NCBI GenBank assembly: GCA_004173235.1
Contig: SEAC01000030.1
Location: 1-64,000 of the forward strand
DNA length: 64,000 bases
Direction: 5' to 3'
Origin: Chitinophagaceae bacterium
GTDB lineage: Bacteria > Bacteroidota > Bacteroidia > Chitinophagales > Chitinophagaceae
The notes under the pieces are model-generated. The model was not told where the DNA came from, searched no databases, and worked only from the letters and a program-made list of their open reading frames with translations. Position numbers and translations under genes: made by a program. Below, piece after piece: positions 12,501 to 18,883 of this stretch; positions within the stretch are counted from its first letter, which is position 1, and each line of letters begins with the position of its first letter.

Positions 12501-13381
12501 CAACCGCGCAGGTAACGATCCTCCCACGTGCAACCATCAACAGCCTTCCCAACCAGGCAGTTTGCGCCAACTCGATTACGACCATGGTGCAGCCCGCGGG
12601 CACGGCTTCGAATTACTCATGGGTGAACCTCAACCCGGCAGTTGGTCTTTCCGCTACGGGCACAGGCACGATCCCTGCATTCACGGCGCTCAACAGCACC
12701 AATGATGTAGTGACCGCCCAGGTCAACGTGACACCGCTGGGCAACGGAACCACTACGTGCACCGGCAACGCTGTGGCATTCCGTTATACCATCTACCCGC
12801 GTCCGGCTGTGAACCCGGTCAATAACGGAAATCCGTATATCTACTGCCGCAACACACTGAGTTCGCCAGTCACGTTCACCAGCGCAACGCCCAACACCAG
12901 CTTCGGCTGGACGAACGACAACACAACGGTGGGTCTCGCAGGCCGTGGCACCGGAAGCATTGGTTCGTTCACTGCCACTAACCCGCTTTCAGGCGCAGCC
13001 AGCATCGCCACGGTTACAGTAACGCCCATGGCCAACAAGTGCGCAGGCACTCCGTACCAGTTCGTGATCGAAGTAGACGATTGCATCACGCAGTCGGGCA
13101 ACACCGGTGGCGATGGCTCCACGGCACGTATGGCCGCACAGGTGGTGGTGGGTCCCAACCCAACCACGAACCGCGTGACCGTATACTACCGCGGCACGGA
13201 AGAAGGTCCGTTCACCGTACAGCTCCTTACGCAATACGGACAGGCCATCACCAAACCAGCAACCTTCACGGGCACCAGCTACACGCTCGACCTCACGGGT
13301 ATGACTCCCGGGGCGTATGTGTTACAGCTTGTGAACACCCGCACGAAGACGACTGTGCAGAAGCAGGTAATCAAGTTGTAA
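3533..13381 (+). CDS. Giant multidomain T9SS type A adhesin (3282 aa)
   Basis: The N-terminus carries an unusually long signal region: about 37 residues, then a hydrophobic core (LLGLFAMLLLGGAVQAQ) with predicted cleavage near residue 52. Domains in order: a beta-sandwich-like N-terminal domain (about 52-280); fibronectin-III-like repeats (about 285-490); a jelly-roll/MAM-like module (about 490-650); another Fn3 (about 650-760); a long right-handed beta-helix region rich in N-N-N/G-N-T-I patterns (about 770-1550); then many Ig/PKD-like domains, including a TPFAW-type domain near 1798, a second jelly-roll near 2126-2300, and four 'GL-x-x-x-G-T-G'-type repeats near the end. The last ~80 residues (from about 3201: VVVGPNPTTNRVTVYY, ending KQVIKL) form a type A T9SS sorting domain. 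It is likely a cell-surface or secreted adhesin, possibly carbohydrate-binding through the beta-helix; no catalytic motif is visible. Confidence 0.93.
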   Translation: MSQNITLAGAPLRSATPALPPAATFLTRKARFGRRLLGLFAMLLLGGAVQAQVANYTFASSAGTYTAISGGTVLGNTSSDEQVFNNSTAGASGPVSSTGFPIGFNFTYRGITYDKFAVAYNGHIVLGTGTFSANSALGASLSSSSPGLVSVIAPFNTDLQGQTNSELSYLTTGSAGSRILTVQWKGVKRFNNTSNVNFQVQLFEGTNVINFVYGSCTTSTTPTSAPQVGLRGADNSDVHARSTTSNWSSTTLGTNASTCSFSATVAPTNGLTFTFTPPGPCTAPITQPTALTFPTVTSTSLGGSFTAASGSPSGYLVVRYAAGATPTAPSNGTTYSTGNALGTGTVVAASGSTTFTASSLTANTAYDFYIYSYTSGSCSIAYNTTAPLFLSKSTCLAPPTVAAASNIGSNSIVANWAAVAGATGYQLDVSTSSGFGTFVTNYNSASIAAGNTSATVSGLSPLTTYYYRVRAVGSGCTSGNSSTTTVISATALPWTETFGTASSMPTGWTNTSSWTIGTSRNGAGNSSVYLNLYSSVTSGSFNTPTIGLLPAVSSLSYQYTVTDFNTAAAVAAGWGSFQLQVSTNGGTTWTNLGAAVTGVSGTPPNGYVTVTQDLTPYSGQGVAFKIVATWTTGDYYLNFDNFTILQPCATPSAPTALAFGATGPGSIAGSFTASSPAPTGYMIVRYPAGATPVAPTNASNYTVGQSMGTGVVSNITATTSFTATGLSPNTSYDFYVYPYNNTSCLSGPAFGTALSGTQSTSGCPTLNAAITVGATGDYTRLADLALILNGCPVSQPTIIKIKADYSNAGDTYPVVFSANSGATATNTITIRPDDAVASMITLTASSTSPLIDLSGAKYMVIDGRPGSTGTTSYLTISNTGDGAAVRLFNDAQNNTITYTTLKAANTSSTNGVIRITSAAGSTLSNGNNNNVISFNNIDGNGTSPNGIYASGSAAPADNKSITISNNNIFNYYSDVAGIRNAGIQFGGGNAASAGSAWTISGNSFYQTASRSFANAVSGVHAINMDGGDAVATITGNYIGGTQPSCGGTALTMTGAGAYAFSGMRLFPGSVEQSNITNNTIQNIGVTTASTSNLLNSGMAVNSGMVNVSNNTVGSATTAGSIAFNGGSGSGFNGILAFNGASTTGQNVTISGNTIAGIAVGGSNAALLNGISILSATTLTGTHSVSNNTIGTQAAPMTNSTNSTIIGISKSNAATMSFNGNTISYLTSTSTGSSAQVVGISVSAGANTIGTAASGNTVRNLTAAGSNTSTTSGASVIGISMTSTTAGQSVAGNTIATLVNSSNSAVTVSGMSFTGSTTGTNSVSRNLVYGVAVTGTSTSSLVHGIQVSAGTTTFDNNVVRLGMTNATLANVIAGVTETSGTNNWYYNSIYVGGTNVGTATSNTFAFNSTNTGTRVIQNNVFQNARTNATTGGKHYAITVAGSTSSPSGLTLSNNVYYADAASGGFVARYNSTDVATLAAWKTTPYASGNGPGLDAGSWSGNPNFNNPTAAVPDLSVNVALPSLMESQATPIASVTTDFVGATRNATTPDIGAYEFAGSPASPSITINSITPGGTQCAATSHVVSATVTPGATPITNGMVTITYAFNGGTPVTTAMTNAGGNTWTYSIPAATPGNATVTYSVTANDGQFSTNRAGTAYSDEPLLGVALTATSNFVSVCAGNSATLSVAPNGGPVTIGAGSSVTGSTTYPTLYGYRWFQDWQQYLYRASELTAAGVKAGMITKIGFTVSALGDGAPTSYTIRIAGTSNTTTSSTFVTTGLTTVYGPVTATPATGLNEFTLTTPFAWNGTDNLIIDIRGTGGDLTNNATVVYTTTAYNSVVEAHSSSNNASYYTSAPSGTTNTTRPNLKITVAPALTYAWSDGTSNVGSGSSITIPVSATTTYTATGTDANNCTVTSNSVTVTVTALSVAATPSAATVCAGSNVTLTANVAGGGQPYASYTWKNGAGTTIASTANTTFAPAQADTYTLTVVDACGNSLTSAPVSVGYTALPVVALNLSGAQTICAANQQLTATHNAASPAYQWLLNGSNIAAGSGGTAATYTASANGIYSLKVTDGGTGCANTTATTTLSFAPYPSALTVTPASATNICLGASQTITASGTVNNAATVTVFSENFNSGLGSWALVNAAGSPSAGNWAVRTAPYTGITGGDSFTGFSIEGGKFVSTDADAGGSGTTTDSKLQSPAFSTLGYGSATLRFQHIYQRYSSGSETVLVEASSDGGSVWTSLKTYSSTQGTITEDAQAATQESINLPAGFLNKPDVRIRFSYKSTFGYYWMLDNVQVQGVPNAPLFTWSSPSGTAGLPVAATTASAVNNSISVTPSAAGSYTYTVVGSVPGSSCTTTNSVTLNTVTPSTAPSTLNASASGTLCPGTNVILTQTGGSLGQGAYWQWYKDAAFTQTVGGQLSSSNAQLTVSPGTTTSYYLRAEGGSAPCAAIVAAASPVTITVYAASVSGTVSSNQSLCSGSTPASLTLAGSNGSIQWQSATDAAFTQNVVNYGSSTASLTGAEIGALTQSTYVRAVVTNGTGCASATSNSILITVNSYPAQQSVQGSATYCDGVGSVVTLSGSEAGSSYQLVKNGSNLGSPMAGTGSALNFGIQGAGTYTVVATNASNCSIAMTGSAVLTAVGPFTAQISAQNSILCSAGNFTTIYVTNGPANGNVTITTNGTNPQTYALNASGAYSFQTGVLNANALYTITSVSNGSCATATSISTAVYVGALIADALPNQSLCAGTPSAPIAFTGNFPAGTTYSWTSSNAAIGLSSSSGSGVSLPSFIPVNATSDVVYTDISVVPNLSIEGCEVRHMVFRVAVKPQPTVNATGNQSLCAGSLTAAVNFSGNLAGTTYSWTNSNPAIGLAAQGTGSIPSFTAVNNSNQSSVSGTITVTPRNSSCNGASATFTITVNKASATVTYPNSPYCPTGPAMPRVTGSTGGTFSAPAGVVFNSVNTGEINLANSQPGTYTVTYTIVGAAGGCGGTTTAQVTILPRATINSLPNQAVCANSITTMVQPAGTASNYSWVNLNPAVGLSATGTGTIPAFTALNSTNDVVTAQVNVTPLGNGTTTCTGNAVAFRYTIYPRPAVNPVNNGNPYIYCRNTLSSPVTFTSATPNTSFGWTNDNTTVGLAGRGTGSIGSFTATNPLSGAASIATVTVTPMANKCAGTPYQFVIEVDDCITQSGNTGGDGSTARMAAQVVVGPNPTTNRVTVYYRGTEEGPFTVQLLTQYGQAITKPATFTGTSYTLDLTGMTPGAYVLQLVNTRTKTTVQKQVIKL

Positions 13382-13402
13382 ACAGCACCTGGGATACAAA
13401 CG

Positions 13403-13436
13403 AAAGTCCCCGCCAAATGGCGGGGACTTTTTATTA
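13403..13436 (+). terminator. Strong intrinsic terminator after giant adhesin
   Basis: A perfect 12-bp stem, AAAGTCCCCGCC (13403-13414) with GGCGGGGACTTT (13419-13430), has an AAAT loop and is followed by TTATTAT. The A-rich left flank may let it also serve the convergent gene ending at 13472. Confidence 0.9.
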
Positions 13437-13471
13437 TGGGGCTATCTGAAAAAAGACGAAGGGGGCAGTGC

Positions 13472-14464
13472 TTAACCGAGATCGATGTCGGTGTTGTCGC
13501 CGATGTTGAGCGTGCGCGTTTCGCCCCGGATGCCGGTGTCGGAGCCGATGATGGAGAAGTCGAGCACGATGTCGAACAGGTTGGAATAAGAACCGATGAT
13601 GGAGTTCTTGATGATGGAGGAGTCGACGGTGGTCTGATCGCCGATGGTAACGTTGGGGCCGATGATGGAGTTGCGGATGTCGCAGCTCTTACCGATGCGC
13701 ACGGGTTGTATAATTACGGTATTCTCGTAGGCCTGGCTCGACATCATCGACCCGCCGAACTTTTTGAGCAGCGTGGCATTCGACTCGAGCAGCGTTTCGC
13801 GCTTGCCGGCATCGAACCACGAATCCACCTTGAATGCACGGAAGGAGGCACCCTTGCGGATCATGCAGTCGATGGCGTCGGTGATGCCGAACTCGCCGTG
13901 GGTGCGCAGGTCCTGCGCCATGTTCGAGTCGAGGCACTCGAAAAGAAGGCGGCTCTCGCGGATCTTGTAGATGCCTACCAGCGCCATGTTCGACTTCGGT
14001 ATCTGCGGCTTCTCCACCACGTGCGTCACCTTTCCTTCGGGGTCGATCTCCGCCACGCCGAAGGAACGGGGATCATCCACCTTTTTCACGCCCAGGAGCG
14101 AATGCTCGCTGCGGAGCACGGCATCGAGGTCGTATTCGCAAAGGGTATCGCCGAGCACTACCAGCACTTCATCGTCTTTCACGATGTCGGCACAAAGCTT
14201 CAGCGCGTGGCCGATGCCCTGGCGGTCGCTTTGCTGCACGAAGTGCGAGGTGATGTTGAGGTAATTGTATCGGACGTAGTCCTGGATCTTTTCGCCCAGG
14301 TAGCCCACCACGAAAATGAATTCCGTGATGCCCGCGTTGCGCAACTGGTCCACGATGATGCTCAGCACGGTTTTGCCGGCGAGCGGGATCAGGGCTTTGG
14401 GTTGTGTATATGTATGTGGCCGTAGTTTGGTACCGGCTCCGGCCACGGGTATGATCGCTTTCAT
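13472..14464 (-). CDS. Sugar-phosphate nucleotidyltransferase with C-terminal left-handed beta-helix
   Basis: 330 residues. The N-terminal Rossmann-like nucleotidyltransferase domain (1-~235) starts with MKAIIPVAGAGTKLRP, the G-x-G-T-x-L-R-P phosphate loop, followed by PKALIPLAGK and a metal-binding LGD near residue 110. VEKP near residue 161 is the usual substrate-loop motif. Residues from about 245 form hexapeptide repeats (IIGPNVTIGDQ..., SIIKNSIIGS) of a left-handed beta-helix. The family makes NDP-sugars (glucose-1-phosphate thymidylyl- or uridylyltransferase, GlmU N-half-like). The exact sugar and nucleotide cannot be read from the sequence, and no rml or LPS genes are adjacent. The gene is divergent from glyA with a shared 136-bp promoter region; a TAATTTTG-type -7 element for this strand reads on the minus strand at 14520-14513. 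Confidence 0.9.
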   Translation of the reverse strand: MKAIIPVAGAGTKLRPHTYTQPKALIPLAGKTVLSIIVDQLRNAGITEFIFVVGYLGEKIQDYVRYNYLNITSHFVQQSDRQGIGHALKLCADIVKDDEVLVVLGDTLCEYDLDAVLRSEHSLLGVKKVDDPRSFGVAEIDPEGKVTHVVEKPQIPKSNMALVGIYKIRESRLLFECLDSNMAQDLRTHGEFGITDAIDCMIRKGASFRAFKVDSWFDAGKRETLLESNATLLKKFGGSMMSSQAYENTVIIQPVRIGKSCDIRNSIIGPNVTIGDQTTVDSSIIKNSIIGSYSNLFDIVLDFSIIGSDTGIRGETRTLNIGDNTDIDLG

Positions 14465-14512
14465 TCAGAAAGTTGAACGCTGGGGCGTTTGACTAAATTA
14501 TGTACAGGGCGG

Positions 14513-14520
14513 CAAAATTA
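14513..14520 (-). promoter_or_regulatory. Putative -7 element for the nucleotidyltransferase gene
   Basis: On the minus strand this reads TAATTTTG, a full match to the Bacteroidota TAnnTTTG consensus, 49 bases upstream of the ATG. I do not see a convincing -33 TTG at the right distance, so confidence is moderate. Confidence 0.45.
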
Positions 14521-14536
14521 GCTGAATTTACCGCCA

Positions 14537-14571
14537 TTTTGCCCGCCCTTGGTTCCGCGCGCTTAATTTTG
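14537..14571 (+). promoter_or_regulatory. Putative sigma-ABfr-type promoter of glyA
   Basis: TTTTG at 14537-14541 is followed 22 bases later by TAATTTTG at 14564-14571, matching the Bacteroidota TTTG / TAnnTTTG pattern. It lies 29 bases upstream of the glyA ATG. Confidence 0.6.
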
Positions 14572-14600
14572 TCTGCATCGCGTTTAACTCAACCCCGATT

Positions 14601-15878
14601 ATGCAACAAGACCCCGCCGTATTCGACATCATCCGCAAGGAGCTCCAGCGCCAACGCCAGGGCATCGAACTCATCGCTTCCGAAAACTTCACATCGCCCG
14701 CGGTCATGCAAGCCATGGGTTCCGTGCTCACCAATAAATACGCGGAAGGCTATCCCGGCCGGCGCTATTATGGCGGTTGCGAATTCGTGGATGAGGTGGA
14801 ACAGCTGGCCATCGACCGCGTGAAACAGGTGTTTGGCGCCGAATATGCCAACGTGCAGCCCCACAGCGGCGCGCAGGCCAATGCGGCCGTGATGCTTGCC
14901 GTGCTCAAGCCCGGCGACAAGATCCTCGGACTCGACCTCAGCATGGGCGGCCACCTTACGCACGGCTCGCCGGTCAACTTCAGCGGCAAGCTCTATCAAC
15001 CGCATTTCTACGGTGTGCACAAAGAGAGCGGTCTGGTAAACTACGAGCAGCTCGAAGAAGTTGCGCGTCGTGAAAAACCAAAGCTGATCATCTGCGGCGC
15101 TTCGGCTTACAGCCGCGAGTGGGATTATGCCCGCATCCGCGCCGTTGCCGATGAAGTGGGCGCATTCGTGCTGGCCGACATTGCCCACCCCGCGGGCCTT
15201 ATTGCCAAAGGACTGCTGGCATCGCCGTTCGAGCATTGCCACTTTGTAACATCCACAACGCATAAAACCCTTCGCGGTCCGCGCGGCGGCATCATCCTGA
15301 TGGGTAAGGATTTTGAAAACCCTTTCGGTATCAAGGATCCGAAAGGCAATACACGTGCAATGTCGCACGTGTTCGATATGGCGGTATTTCCCGGTTCGCA
15401 GGGTGGCCCGCTGGAGCACGTCATTGCAGGCAAGGCCGTAGCGTTCGGCGAGATCCTTTCCGACGACTTCACGCAATACGCACAACAGGTGCAGAAGAAC
15501 GCACAGGCGATGGCGAAGGCGCTCGTTTCCCGCGACTACCAGATCATCTCGGGCGGCACCGACAACCACCTCATGCTGATCGACCTGCGCAACAAGAATA
15601 TCACCGGTAAAAAAGCGCAGGAAACGCTCGACCGCGCGCATATCACCCTAAACAAAAATGCGGTTCCCTACGACGACAAGAGCCCATTCGTTACTTCCGG
15701 CATCCGCATCGGTGTGCCGGCCATCACTACGCGTGGTATGAAGGCGGAACATATGGAATCGGTGGTGGCGCTGATCGACAAAGTTCTGATGAACATCGAC
15801 GACGCTTCTGTTGTGGAGAAAACCTCGAACGAAGTGAAGGAGTTGATGGGAGCGTTCCCGTTGTACCCGGAGCTTTAA
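14601..15878 (+). CDS. glyA: Serine hydroxymethyltransferase
   Basis: 425 residues, the normal bacterial length. This PLP-dependent cytosolic enzyme interconverts serine and glycine while charging tetrahydrofolate with a one-carbon unit. Family hallmarks are visible throughout: [11 protein letters not shown] near the N-terminus, [25 protein letters not shown], and the PLP-binding motif [14 protein letters not shown] with Schiff-base Lys222. The C-terminal domain includes [10 protein letters not shown]-type residues. The start ATG at 14601 follows a promoter-like element and no upstream in-frame ATG gives a better N-terminus. It is transcribed alone or with the small DUF4293 gene 137 bases downstream, although a palindromic repeat lies between them. 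Confidence 0.98.
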   Translation: MQQDPAVFDIIRKELQRQRQGIELIASENFTSPAVMQAMGSVLTNKYAEGYPGRRYYGGCEFVDEVEQLAIDRVKQVFGAEYANVQPHSGAQANAAVMLAVLKPGDKILGLDLSMGGHLTHGSPVNFSGKLYQPHFYGVHKESGLVNYEQLEEVARREKPKLIICGASAYSREWDYARIRAVADEVGAFVLADIAHPAGLIAKGLLASPFEHCHFVTSTTHKTLRGPRGGIILMGKDFENPFGIKDPKGNTRAMSHVFDMAVFPGSQGGPLEHVIAGKAVAFGEILSDDFTQYAQQVQKNAQAMAKALVSRDYQIISGGTDNHLMLIDLRNKNITGKKAQETLDRAHITLNKNAVPYDDKSPFVTSGIRIGVPAITTRGMKAEHMESVVALIDKVLMNIDDASVVEKTSNEVKELMGAFPLYPEL

Positions 15879-15886
15879 CTTTATGC

Positions 15887-16002
15887 CGTCATTGCGAGGG
15901 CTGCAGCGAAGCAAGCCCGAAGCAAGCTCAACCCATTGAGCCTGCTGTCATGTGCAGCAGGGACCGGTTTCAACAGATTGCTTCGTTTCACTCGCAATGA
16001 CG
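15887..16002. repeat. Dispersed palindromic intergenic repeat (REP-like, CGTCATTGCGAG family)
   Basis: Perfect 12-bp terminal inverted repeats, CGTCATTGCGAG (15887-15898) and CTCGCAATGACG (15991-16002). Inner arms AGCGAAGCAA and TTGCTTCGTT extend the palindrome with one mismatch. It fills the glyA-DUF4293 gap. Repeats beginning CGTCATTGCGAG are widespread in bacterial genomes, and a shorter relative occurs here at 22310-22341. The transcript would fold into a long hairpin, possibly affecting mRNA ends; that function is inferred. Confidence 0.75.
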
Positions 16003-16015
16003 TAAACACAATTGT

Positions 16016-16447
16016 ATGCTTCAACGTATTCAAAGCGTCTGGCTCCTTCTGGCCGGCGCATTCGCTGCAACTACTTTCCGCTTCCCGTTTTATGCGGGCA
16101 GCTGGCGCGACAGCACCTGGACCGTCGTTGTGCCCCCGATGCCGAAGGAACTCAATGCCCAGTCGAGCCTGCTGCTGACGATCCTCACCGCGGTGATCTG
16201 CGGGCTGGCCTTCGTTACCATCTTCCTCTACGGCAACCGCAAGCTCCAGATGCGCTTCGCTATCGTTGGCCTCGTGCTGGCACTCGCGCTGCTCACTTTG
16301 TACTTCCTCGAGTTTGCGCAGTTCACCGACGGCACGATGGCCTTGTCGAGCGTATTTTATTTTGCGATACCTGTTTCGTTCTTCCTTGCCATCCGCGGCA
16401 TCGTGCGCGATAACAAGCTTATCCGCAGCATGGACCGTCTCCGATAA
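16016..16447 (+). CDS. DUF4293 family membrane protein
   Basis: 143 residues with the typical opening MLQRIQSVWLLLA and four predicted transmembrane segments: about residues 7-25, 50-70, 78-98 and 108-126. A short positively charged C-terminal tail (RDNKLIRSMDRLR) follows. This matches the Bacteroidota-specific DUF4293 family, small inner-membrane proteins of unknown function. The stop is three bases before the ATG of the nitronate monooxygenase gene, so the two are probably co-translated. Confidence 0.85.
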   Translation: MLQRIQSVWLLLAGAFAATTFRFPFYAGSWRDSTWTVVVPPMPKELNAQSSLLLTILTAVICGLAFVTIFLYGNRKLQMRFAIVGLVLALALLTLYFLEFAQFTDGTMALSSVFYFAIPVSFFLAIRGIVRDNKLIRSMDRLR

Positions 16448-16450
16448 GCT

Positions 16451-17398
16451 ATGTTCCAGAACCGCATAACGCAACTTTTCGGGATCGACTATCCCATTAT
16501 CCAGGCAGGGATGATCTGGGCCAGTGGCTGGAAGCTTGCCGCAGCGGTTTCCAATGCCGGTGGCCTCGGCGTCATCGGTGCGGGCAGCATGTACCCCGAG
16601 GTGCTGCGCGATCACATCCGCAAATGCCGTGCTGCCACCAGCAAGCCCTTTGGCGTCAACATCCCGTTGCTCTACCCCGATCTCGACCTGCACATCCAGA
16701 TCATCATCGACGAGCAGGTGCCCATCGTATTTACGTCGGCCGGAAACCCAAGGACCTGGACGAAACATTTCAAAGACAAAGGCATCACCGTGGTGCACGT
16801 AGTAAGCAGCAGCAAGTTTGCGCAGAAGGCCCAGGAGGCGGGATGCGATGCGGTTGTGGCCGAAGGCTTCGAGGCCGGCGGGCACAATGGCCGCGAGGAG
16901 ACCACAACGCTAGTGCTGATCCCCGCCGTAGCCGAAGCGGTGCAGATCCCCGTCATCGCGGCGGGTGGCATTGCTACCGGCCGACAAATGCTTGCCGTAA
17001 TGACGCTCGGTGCCGAAGGCGTGCAGATGGGCTCACGGTTTGTGGCCTGTGTGGAGGCTTCGTCGCACGAATCGTTCAAGCAGGCGGTCATCCAGGCAGC
17101 GGAAGGCGACACGCGCTTGTCTTTAAAAGCATTGACCCCCGTGCGGCTGCTGCGCAACCACTTTGCCGCGCAGGTGCAGGAAGCGGAGGCGCGCGGTGCT
17201 TCGAAAGAGGAGCTCACCGAACTTCTCGGGCGTGCGCGCGCCAAGCGTGGAATGTTTGAAGGCGACCTGGAAGAGGGCGAGCTCGAGATCGGGCAGGTAA
17301 GCGCTTTGCTCCGGGCCATAGAGCCGGCGGCGCACATCGTGGAAACGGTATGGAGGGAATTTTCGGAGGCCTTGAATAATCCGCTGCAAATACGATAA
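16451..17398 (+). CDS. Nitronate monooxygenase / 2-nitropropane dioxygenase family FMN enzyme
   Basis: 315 residues forming a TIM-barrel flavoprotein. Visible motifs: an N-terminal 'GIDYPIIQAGM', SNAGGLGVIGAG, 'AEGFEAGGHNG' (phosphate and substrate-loop region), and 'IAAGGIATGRQM' followed by 'GAEGVQMGSRF', which bind the FMN phosphate. The family oxidises alkyl nitronates; close relatives include FabK-type enoyl-ACP reductases, and short sequence motifs alone do not fully separate the two. The gene starts three bases after DUF4293, so it is probably cotranscribed. No fatty-acid genes are nearby, which slightly favours the nitronate-detoxifying assignment. Confidence 0.88.
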   Translation: MFQNRITQLFGIDYPIIQAGMIWASGWKLAAAVSNAGGLGVIGAGSMYPEVLRDHIRKCRAATSKPFGVNIPLLYPDLDLHIQIIIDEQVPIVFTSAGNPRTWTKHFKDKGITVVHVVSSSKFAQKAQEAGCDAVVAEGFEAGGHNGREETTTLVLIPAVAEAVQIPVIAAGGIATGRQMLAVMTLGAEGVQMGSRFVACVEASSHESFKQAVIQAAEGDTRLSLKALTPVRLLRNHFAAQVQEAEARGASKEELTELLGRARAKRGMFEGDLEEGELEIGQVSALLRAIEPAAHIVETVWREFSEALNNPLQIR

Positions 17399-17437
17399 CT
17401 TTACGAGAGGTTTCGTTTTCAACTCTAAACCATCGCT

Positions 17438-17851
17438 ATGAAAGTACGTTTACTCTTGCTCGTTGGTCTGCTTGCCGGTGTTTCGCTGGGAGCCCGCGCC
17501 AACGCCTCTACGTCGCCCGGAGCCGGTGAGGAAAGCACGCGCAAGACCGACATTGCCGGCGGCGTGTTTCATTCCGAATCCAGGAAGCCCCTCGGCAACG
17601 TTACGGTAACCGCTTATAGCAACAACCAAAAGCAAAAGGTAGTGCAGACCGACGCGAGCGGCGGCTTTGCCTTCGACGACCTCAAGCCCGGCACCTACCG
17701 ATTTGTATTTGAAAAGGCCGGCTATCGAAAAGTGGTGAAGGAGAAGACCATTCAGCGGGTAGACGAGGCTACCGAGCTCAACGTATCACTCGAAGAACAT
17801 TCCACCTACGATTTTACTCCCGGACCCGCGCACTTTTTCGATTTTCAATGA
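17438..17851 (+). CDS. Exported carboxypeptidase-regulatory-like domain protein
   Basis: 137 residues. It has a signal peptide (MKVRLLLLVGLLAGVSLGARANA), a short linker and one CarboxypepD_reg-like beta-sandwich (about 40-125). That domain shows the family pattern 'GGVFHSESRKPLGNVTV', 'TDASGGFAFDDLKPGTYRF' and 'FEKAGYRKVVKE'. In Bacteroidota such domains usually sit at the N-terminus of TonB-dependent receptors; here it is a stand-alone periplasmic or surface protein. Function unknown. It ends at a bidirectional terminator facing the next gene. Confidence 0.8.
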   Translation: MKVRLLLLVGLLAGVSLGARANASTSPGAGEESTRKTDIAGGVFHSESRKPLGNVTVTAYSNNQKQKVVQTDASGGFAFDDLKPGTYRFVFEKAGYRKVVKEKTIQRVDEATELNVSLEEHSTYDFTPGPAHFFDFQ

Positions 17852-17885
17852 GAACGTGAATCGTGAAATCGCGACGCATTGCAAT

Positions 17886-17915
17886 AAAAAACGGGAGCCT
17901 GGGCTCCCGTTTTTC
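17886..17915. terminator. Bidirectional intrinsic terminator
   Basis: ACGGGAGCC (17891-17899) pairs with GGCTCCCGT (17902-17910). A run of A precedes the stem and a run of T follows, so it can end transcription from both convergent genes. Confidence 0.85.
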
Positions 17916-17947
17916 GTTAGAGGCGTCAGCAATGCCGATTCCCGTTC

Positions 17948-18619
17948 TCAGTCATAGCTTCCCCCTGAAATGTTCAGCTGCTCGCTGTTCCTGGTCCAGC
18001 GGAATTTCTTGTGCTTGTCCAGGAACGTCCGGTATTTCTGGTAAATGGCTCCGGGCTGCTCTTTCCCGTTGATGTAAAATTTTCCGTCGCGGTGCTCCAA
18101 CTGGTAGCTATCGCGCTCAATCAGCCCGGCGGTCACCAGTTCGTCTTCAAAGGCTTTGTATTCCTTGCTCTCTTCACCCGCCTTCGCTACGTTCACGCGG
18201 GCTTGCTTCACCGACCAGCGTGCGTTCATTCCGGCACGGCGTGCCTCTGCCTGTATGCGCGGCAGGTCCGCTTCCACGCGCAATAACTGGCGTCGCGCCC
18301 GTTCCATCTCGCGACGCGCGTGCTGCATCTGTCCGCGCTCGCCTTCCAGTGCGCGCATGTCGCGGTCTGCTCGCGCCAATGCGCGGCGTGCTTCCGAGAA
18401 GCTGGCGGCAGGAGGCGGTGGTGGCTCGGGAATGCCGCTGCGCTGCAATTCATCCAACTGTTTTTGCACGCGATCGAGCTCGGCCTGCACGTCGTCGAAG
18501 TTGCGGATCTTTCGTTCGGTTGGCGGCGGTGGCGGAGCGGGTGCAGCCGGAAGTTCCTGTGCCGTGGCTCCGGAGGCGGCCAGGAGGGCCGCAATTACCA
18601 TGATTCGGGTCTTTTTCAT
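17948..18619 (-). CDS. Exported coiled-coil protein of unknown function
   Basis: 223 residues. A signal peptide (MKKTRIMVIAALLAASGATAQ) is followed by a proline-rich stretch (PAAPAPPPPP) and a long charged helix (about 40-140, many E/R/A heptads) that should form a coiled coil. The C-terminal ~70 residues form a compact domain containing 'DGKFYINGKEQP', which recurs in Bacteroidota envelope proteins found near anti-sigma/BlaR-type regulators. I do not recognise a named family. Two palindromic, operator-like sequences lie just upstream (18638-18674). Confidence 0.75.
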   Translation of the reverse strand: MKKTRIMVIAALLAASGATAQELPAAPAPPPPPTERKIRNFDDVQAELDRVQKQLDELQRSGIPEPPPPPAASFSEARRALARADRDMRALEGERGQMQHARREMERARRQLLRVEADLPRIQAEARRAGMNARWSVKQARVNVAKAGEESKEYKAFEDELVTAGLIERDSYQLEHRDGKFYINGKEQPGAIYQKYRTFLDKHKKFRWTRNSEQLNISGGSYD

Positions 18620-18637
18620 AACATGGGTTTAAGATTG

Positions 18638-18674
18638 ACGAAATGTTTCGTACAATAATACGATGTATTTCGTA
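18638..18674. promoter_or_regulatory. Pair of operator-like palindromes
   Basis: ACGAAA-TG-TTTCGT at 18638-18651 is a perfect inverted repeat. Eight bases further, 18659-18674 (TACGA ... TTTCGTA) is a second, imperfect one. Both lie 19-55 bases upstream of the minus-strand coiled-coil gene. The TACGA/TCGTA half-sites resemble BlaI/MecI-type operators, but the regulator is unknown. Confidence 0.4.
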
Positions 18675-18689
18675 GTTTGGGGAAAGTTT

Positions 18690-18836
18690 TTGCTGCGCAG
18701 AAAGACGAGGCACGCGGAACACACGGAAACGTTTGCTTCGCAAATTTTGGTCGCAAAGACGCGAAGGCGCGGGGACGCAAGGAGTTGGTTTTGTTCAAAA
18801 GAATACTAGCGTCTTTGCGTCATGGCGTCCCTGCGT
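18690..18836. repeat. Intergenic dispersed repeat (CGCAAAGACGC type); otherwise no gene
   Basis: The 264-bp gap 18620-18883 has no supportable gene. Its centre contains CGCAAAGACGC and a partly complementary GCGTCTTTGCG about 60-80 bases later, forming a degenerate palindrome. Sequences of this type are common scattered repeats in Bacteroidota intergenic DNA. Confidence 0.5.
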
Positions 18837-18860
18837 AAAAAAAAGCGGCCATTGGCCGCT
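18837..18860 (-). terminator. Intrinsic terminator of the ABC exporter operon
   Basis: On the minus strand: AGCGGCC, a three-base loop, GGCCGCT, then eight T. It lies 24 bases beyond the permease stop codon. Confidence 0.88.
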
Positions 18861-18883
18861 CTTTCTCATCTGCTTGAAACTCT

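Noticed and set aside
13436-14425. Plus-strand frame opposite the sugar nucleotidyltransferase
   Set aside because: The minus-strand protein has all catalytic motifs; the plus-strand product has none.
15881-16885. Minus-strand frame spanning the intergenic palindrome
   Set aside because: Its C-terminal peptide comes from the dispersed repeat and the rest is antisense to DUF4293 and the monooxygenase.
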